7,518 nucleotides of DNA from positions 1-7,518 of the forward strand of contig JAJXWC010000106.1 of the NCBI GenBank assembly GCA_021781855.1, in the 5' to 3' direction. Positions 5,391 to 7,518 of this stretch are shown piece by piece. Position numbers and translations under genes: made by a program. Position 1 is the first letter of the stretch; every line of letters begins with the position of its first letter. The stretch is from Bacillota bacterium (lineage in GTDB: Bacteria; Bacillota; Bacilli; Lactobacillales; Streptococcaceae). Below the pieces are notes generated by a model. The model was given only the letters and a program-made list of their open reading frames with translations, was not told the DNA's origin and searched no databases.

Positions 5391-7518
5391 TCATTTTGAC
5401 AATGAAAATGGAAGTTCATCAGGTAAATATTCTTGTGGATTTGGGACAATTCCAAGTTCAAATTTGATTTCCCCGCCATTTGTCAAATCATCATGCTTGA
5501 AGAAAGTGCTTTTGACAAGTTTGTCAGCCCAAGTGATTTTATTGACAAAAACCTGTTGCGGATAATTAGGTTCGGACAGAATCGTCAAATCCTTACCTGA
5601 GCTCAAATGAATCACTGCTTTATCCCAAAGCGGCATGCCAATCACATACTCAGAAGACCCGGCAGTCACGGGATAAAAACCAAGACTTGAAAAGATATAC
5701 CATGCTGCCATCGTGCCATTGTCCTCATCGCCTGGATAGCCATTTGGTGTGTCATCAAAGACCTGTGTAAGCAAATTTTTAATCAAAGGCTGTGCCATCC
5801 ACGGCTTGCCAATATAACTGAAAAGATAAGGATAGTGGAAATTTGGTTGATTGGAAATCGCAACCTGACCAAACTCCAGTGCTGCCATTTCGCTCATTTC
5901 ATGAATTTCAAAGCCGTAACCCTCCACGTTAAAATGTGGACGTTGATTACAAAGCTCAATCAGCTTTTGCTCAAATGCCGCAGAGGAGCCGTGCAAGTCA
6001 ACCAAGCCAGCAAAGTCTTGAAAAACAGACCAAGAAGTCTGCCAAGCACTCCCTTCTGCATAATCACGTCCCCAACGAATATCCAGAAAATCAGGTCGGA
6101 ATATGCCATTTTCATCTTTGGCACGCATAAATCCAGTTGTTTTATCAAAAATATTTTTATAGTTTTCAGCTTGTTTAGCATAAAGTTCAGCGTCATCATA
6201 CGCTCCAACAACTTGGGCAACGCACGAAATGCAGTAGTCCGAAAAGGCATAATCAAGCGTGTGATTAACCGATTCATGATGGGTCAGCGGGACATATCCT
6301 AATTTTAAATAGTCTGCTGTGCCACGTCTGCCGTAGTTTTCGTTTTCTGACTGAACCGTTGCCGCCTTTTTCATTGCTGTGAGAAATTCTGGCATCAAGT
6401 CTGGGCGAATCCCCTTGACAGCAGCATCAGCAATGACAGCATCAATCAAGGTACCCGGCATCAAACCACGTTCGTCAGGTGAGAGCCATTTCGGCAAAAA
6501 GCCAGTTTCAAGGTAAGAGTTCAGAAAGCCTTCCAGCATATCAGCGTATTTGTCCGCCGCAATCAGCGAGTAAAGTGGATAAACTGTGCGGAAAGTGTCC
6601 CAAAAACCATTATTGGTATAGAGTGGGCCTGATTTGACAGACTTGTCAAAAGTGTCATAGTGAATTTTTTCTCCCTTTTGGTCAAATTCATAAAAAGTCT
6701 GTGGAAATAAGAAAGTCCGATACAGATTATGATAAAAAGTCGAAACTTGTTTGGCATTATGATGCTTGATTTCAATCTTTGAAAGCTGCTCATTCCAAGC
6801 TTTTTCAGCATTTTCAAGATAATCCGATACCTGCCAGTTTTGCTCTCTGGACAAATTCAGTTTTGCTTGTTCACTTGAGATAAATGATGTTCCGAAGCGC
6901 ACCGTTTGTTTTTGAAAATCCCCAAAATCAATTCGGACATGACCGTTAGTAGCCGTCAAATCATCGTCAATTTTGACCGCATTGTCAAAAGCCATAACCA
7001 CATAAAATTTAAAATCTTTATCTTCACAGCCTGCAAAATTCACGACTGAAAATGCAAGTTCAGTCTCTGACAAAGCAGTAAGTTCATATTTTCCAGGCAA
7101 ATGTAGCATCAAACCGTTATCATGAACCGCAGAATTATTGAAGGTCATTTCCAAGACACCTCCATACATGGACGGAATCAAACGTGAGTCAATCTGATAA
7201 CGCAACTGCGTCAGCTCGATTTGCACAGGTGTCATCAGTGCTTCGTTTGGTCGATAAGACGAAATTGTGTGCCAGAGCGAAGTCTCAGGTAAAAATCCAG
7301 CGACAGGTGTCATCGTAAAGTGTGAAAAGTCGCCCATCCATGGACTCGGCTGGTGGGTCAGCCGATAACCTTCAAAAGTACGGTCCTCAGGGTGAAACCA
7401 CCAGCTCCCGCGCCCATCGCCCGTCGAAGCCGCAAAATAATTCATCCCCCAGGGCAGACCAGTATAAGGCAGACAATTTCCATGCGAAAAGCTTCCCGTA
7501 TTTGCCGTTGCGTGCCGT
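5391..7518 (-). CDS. GH92 family alpha-mannosidase (5' partial)
   Basis: The frame runs through the right edge; the ATG at 7445 is internal and 24 more residues precede it, including NTGSFSHGN and LPYTGLPWGMNYF, a typical GH92 start region. 708 residues are visible and probably only about ten are missing, so no signal peptide is likely, but the true start is unseen. GH92 enzymes are Ca2+-dependent, inverting exo-alpha-mannosidases acting on N-glycan or yeast-mannan linkages, often alpha-1,2. Numbering from the ATG at 7445: LTHQPSPWMGDF at 29-40, WDTFRT at 282-287, YAEGSAWQ at 462-469 with the likely general-acid Glu464 (6054-6056), and GDEDNGTMAAWY at 572-583 with acidic residues 573-575 for the base. 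GFYPVTAGSSEYVIG follows at 589-603. Where many family members have PHD, this one has FQD at 475-477. Substrate is inferred. The gene has its own terminator. Confidence 0.95.
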   Translation of the reverse strand, partial: RHATANTGSFSHGNCLPYTGLPWGMNYFAASTGDGRGSWWFHPEDRTFEGYRLTHQPSPWMGDFSHFTMTPVAGFLPETSLWHTISSYRPNEALMTPVQIELTQLRYQIDSRLIPSMYGGVLEMTFNNSAVHDNGLMLHLPGKYELTALSETELAFSVVNFAGCEDKDFKFYVVMAFDNAVKIDDDLTATNGHVRIDFGDFQKQTVRFGTSFISSEQAKLNLSREQNWQVSDYLENAEKAWNEQLSKIEIKHHNAKQVSTFYHNLYRTFLFPQTFYEFDQKGEKIHYDTFDKSVKSGPLYTNNGFWDTFRTVYPLYSLIAADKYADMLEGFLNSYLETGFLPKWLSPDERGLMPGTLIDAVIADAAVKGIRPDLMPEFLTAMKKAATVQSENENYGRRGTADYLKLGYVPLTHHESVNHTLDYAFSDYCISCVAQVVGAYDDAELYAKQAENYKNIFDKTTGFMRAKDENGIFRPDFLDIRWGRDYAEGSAWQTSWSVFQDFAGLVDLHGSSAAFEQKLIELCNQRPHFNVEGYGFEIHEMSEMAALEFGQVAISNQPNFHYPYLFSYIGKPWMAQPLIKNLLTQVFDDTPNGYPGDEDNGTMAAWYIFSSLGFYPVTAGSSEYVIGMPLWDKAVIHLSSGKDLTILSEPNYPQQVFVNKITWADKLVKSTFFKHDDLTNGGEIKFELGIVPNPQEYLPDELPFSLSK

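Overview
The window looks like chromosomal DNA of a low-GC lactic acid bacterium, most likely Lactococcus or a close relative. The reasons are a dltB-dltC-dltD run, a GH92 mannosidase of the streptococcal/lactococcal type, and a 13/13 match to the Lactococcus PurBox set at the expected distance from a promoter. Genus is inferred from family resemblance only; no search was run. It reads mainly as an ordinary core region. I found no clear new multi-gene system, but several regulatory and intergenic details deserve a second look.

Left part (1-2763, + strand): the 3' end of the dlt operon, which puts D-alanine on teichoic acids. It holds dltB (5' end cut by the window), an unusually long 120-base spacer with a hairpin and a 17-codon ORF, then dltC and dltD with a 4-base ATGA overlap. 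A strong intrinsic terminator follows dltD.

Middle (2736-4186, + strand): purK, a purine biosynthesis gene, appears to have its own PurR-activated promoter. Its best PurBox lies inside the left arm and loop of the dltD terminator. No purE is next to it. After purK come about 190 non-coding bases with a long hairpin and a GC-rich block, ending in a bidirectional terminator shared with the convergent gene.

Right part (4187-7518, - strand): a ZnT9-like cation diffusion facilitator, whose promoter predicts a leaderless mRNA, and a GH92 alpha-mannosidase cut by the window end. A terminator after the mannosidase and a promoter before the transporter make them separate transcription units. No tRNA, rRNA, CRISPR array, insertion sequence or clear pseudogene was seen.
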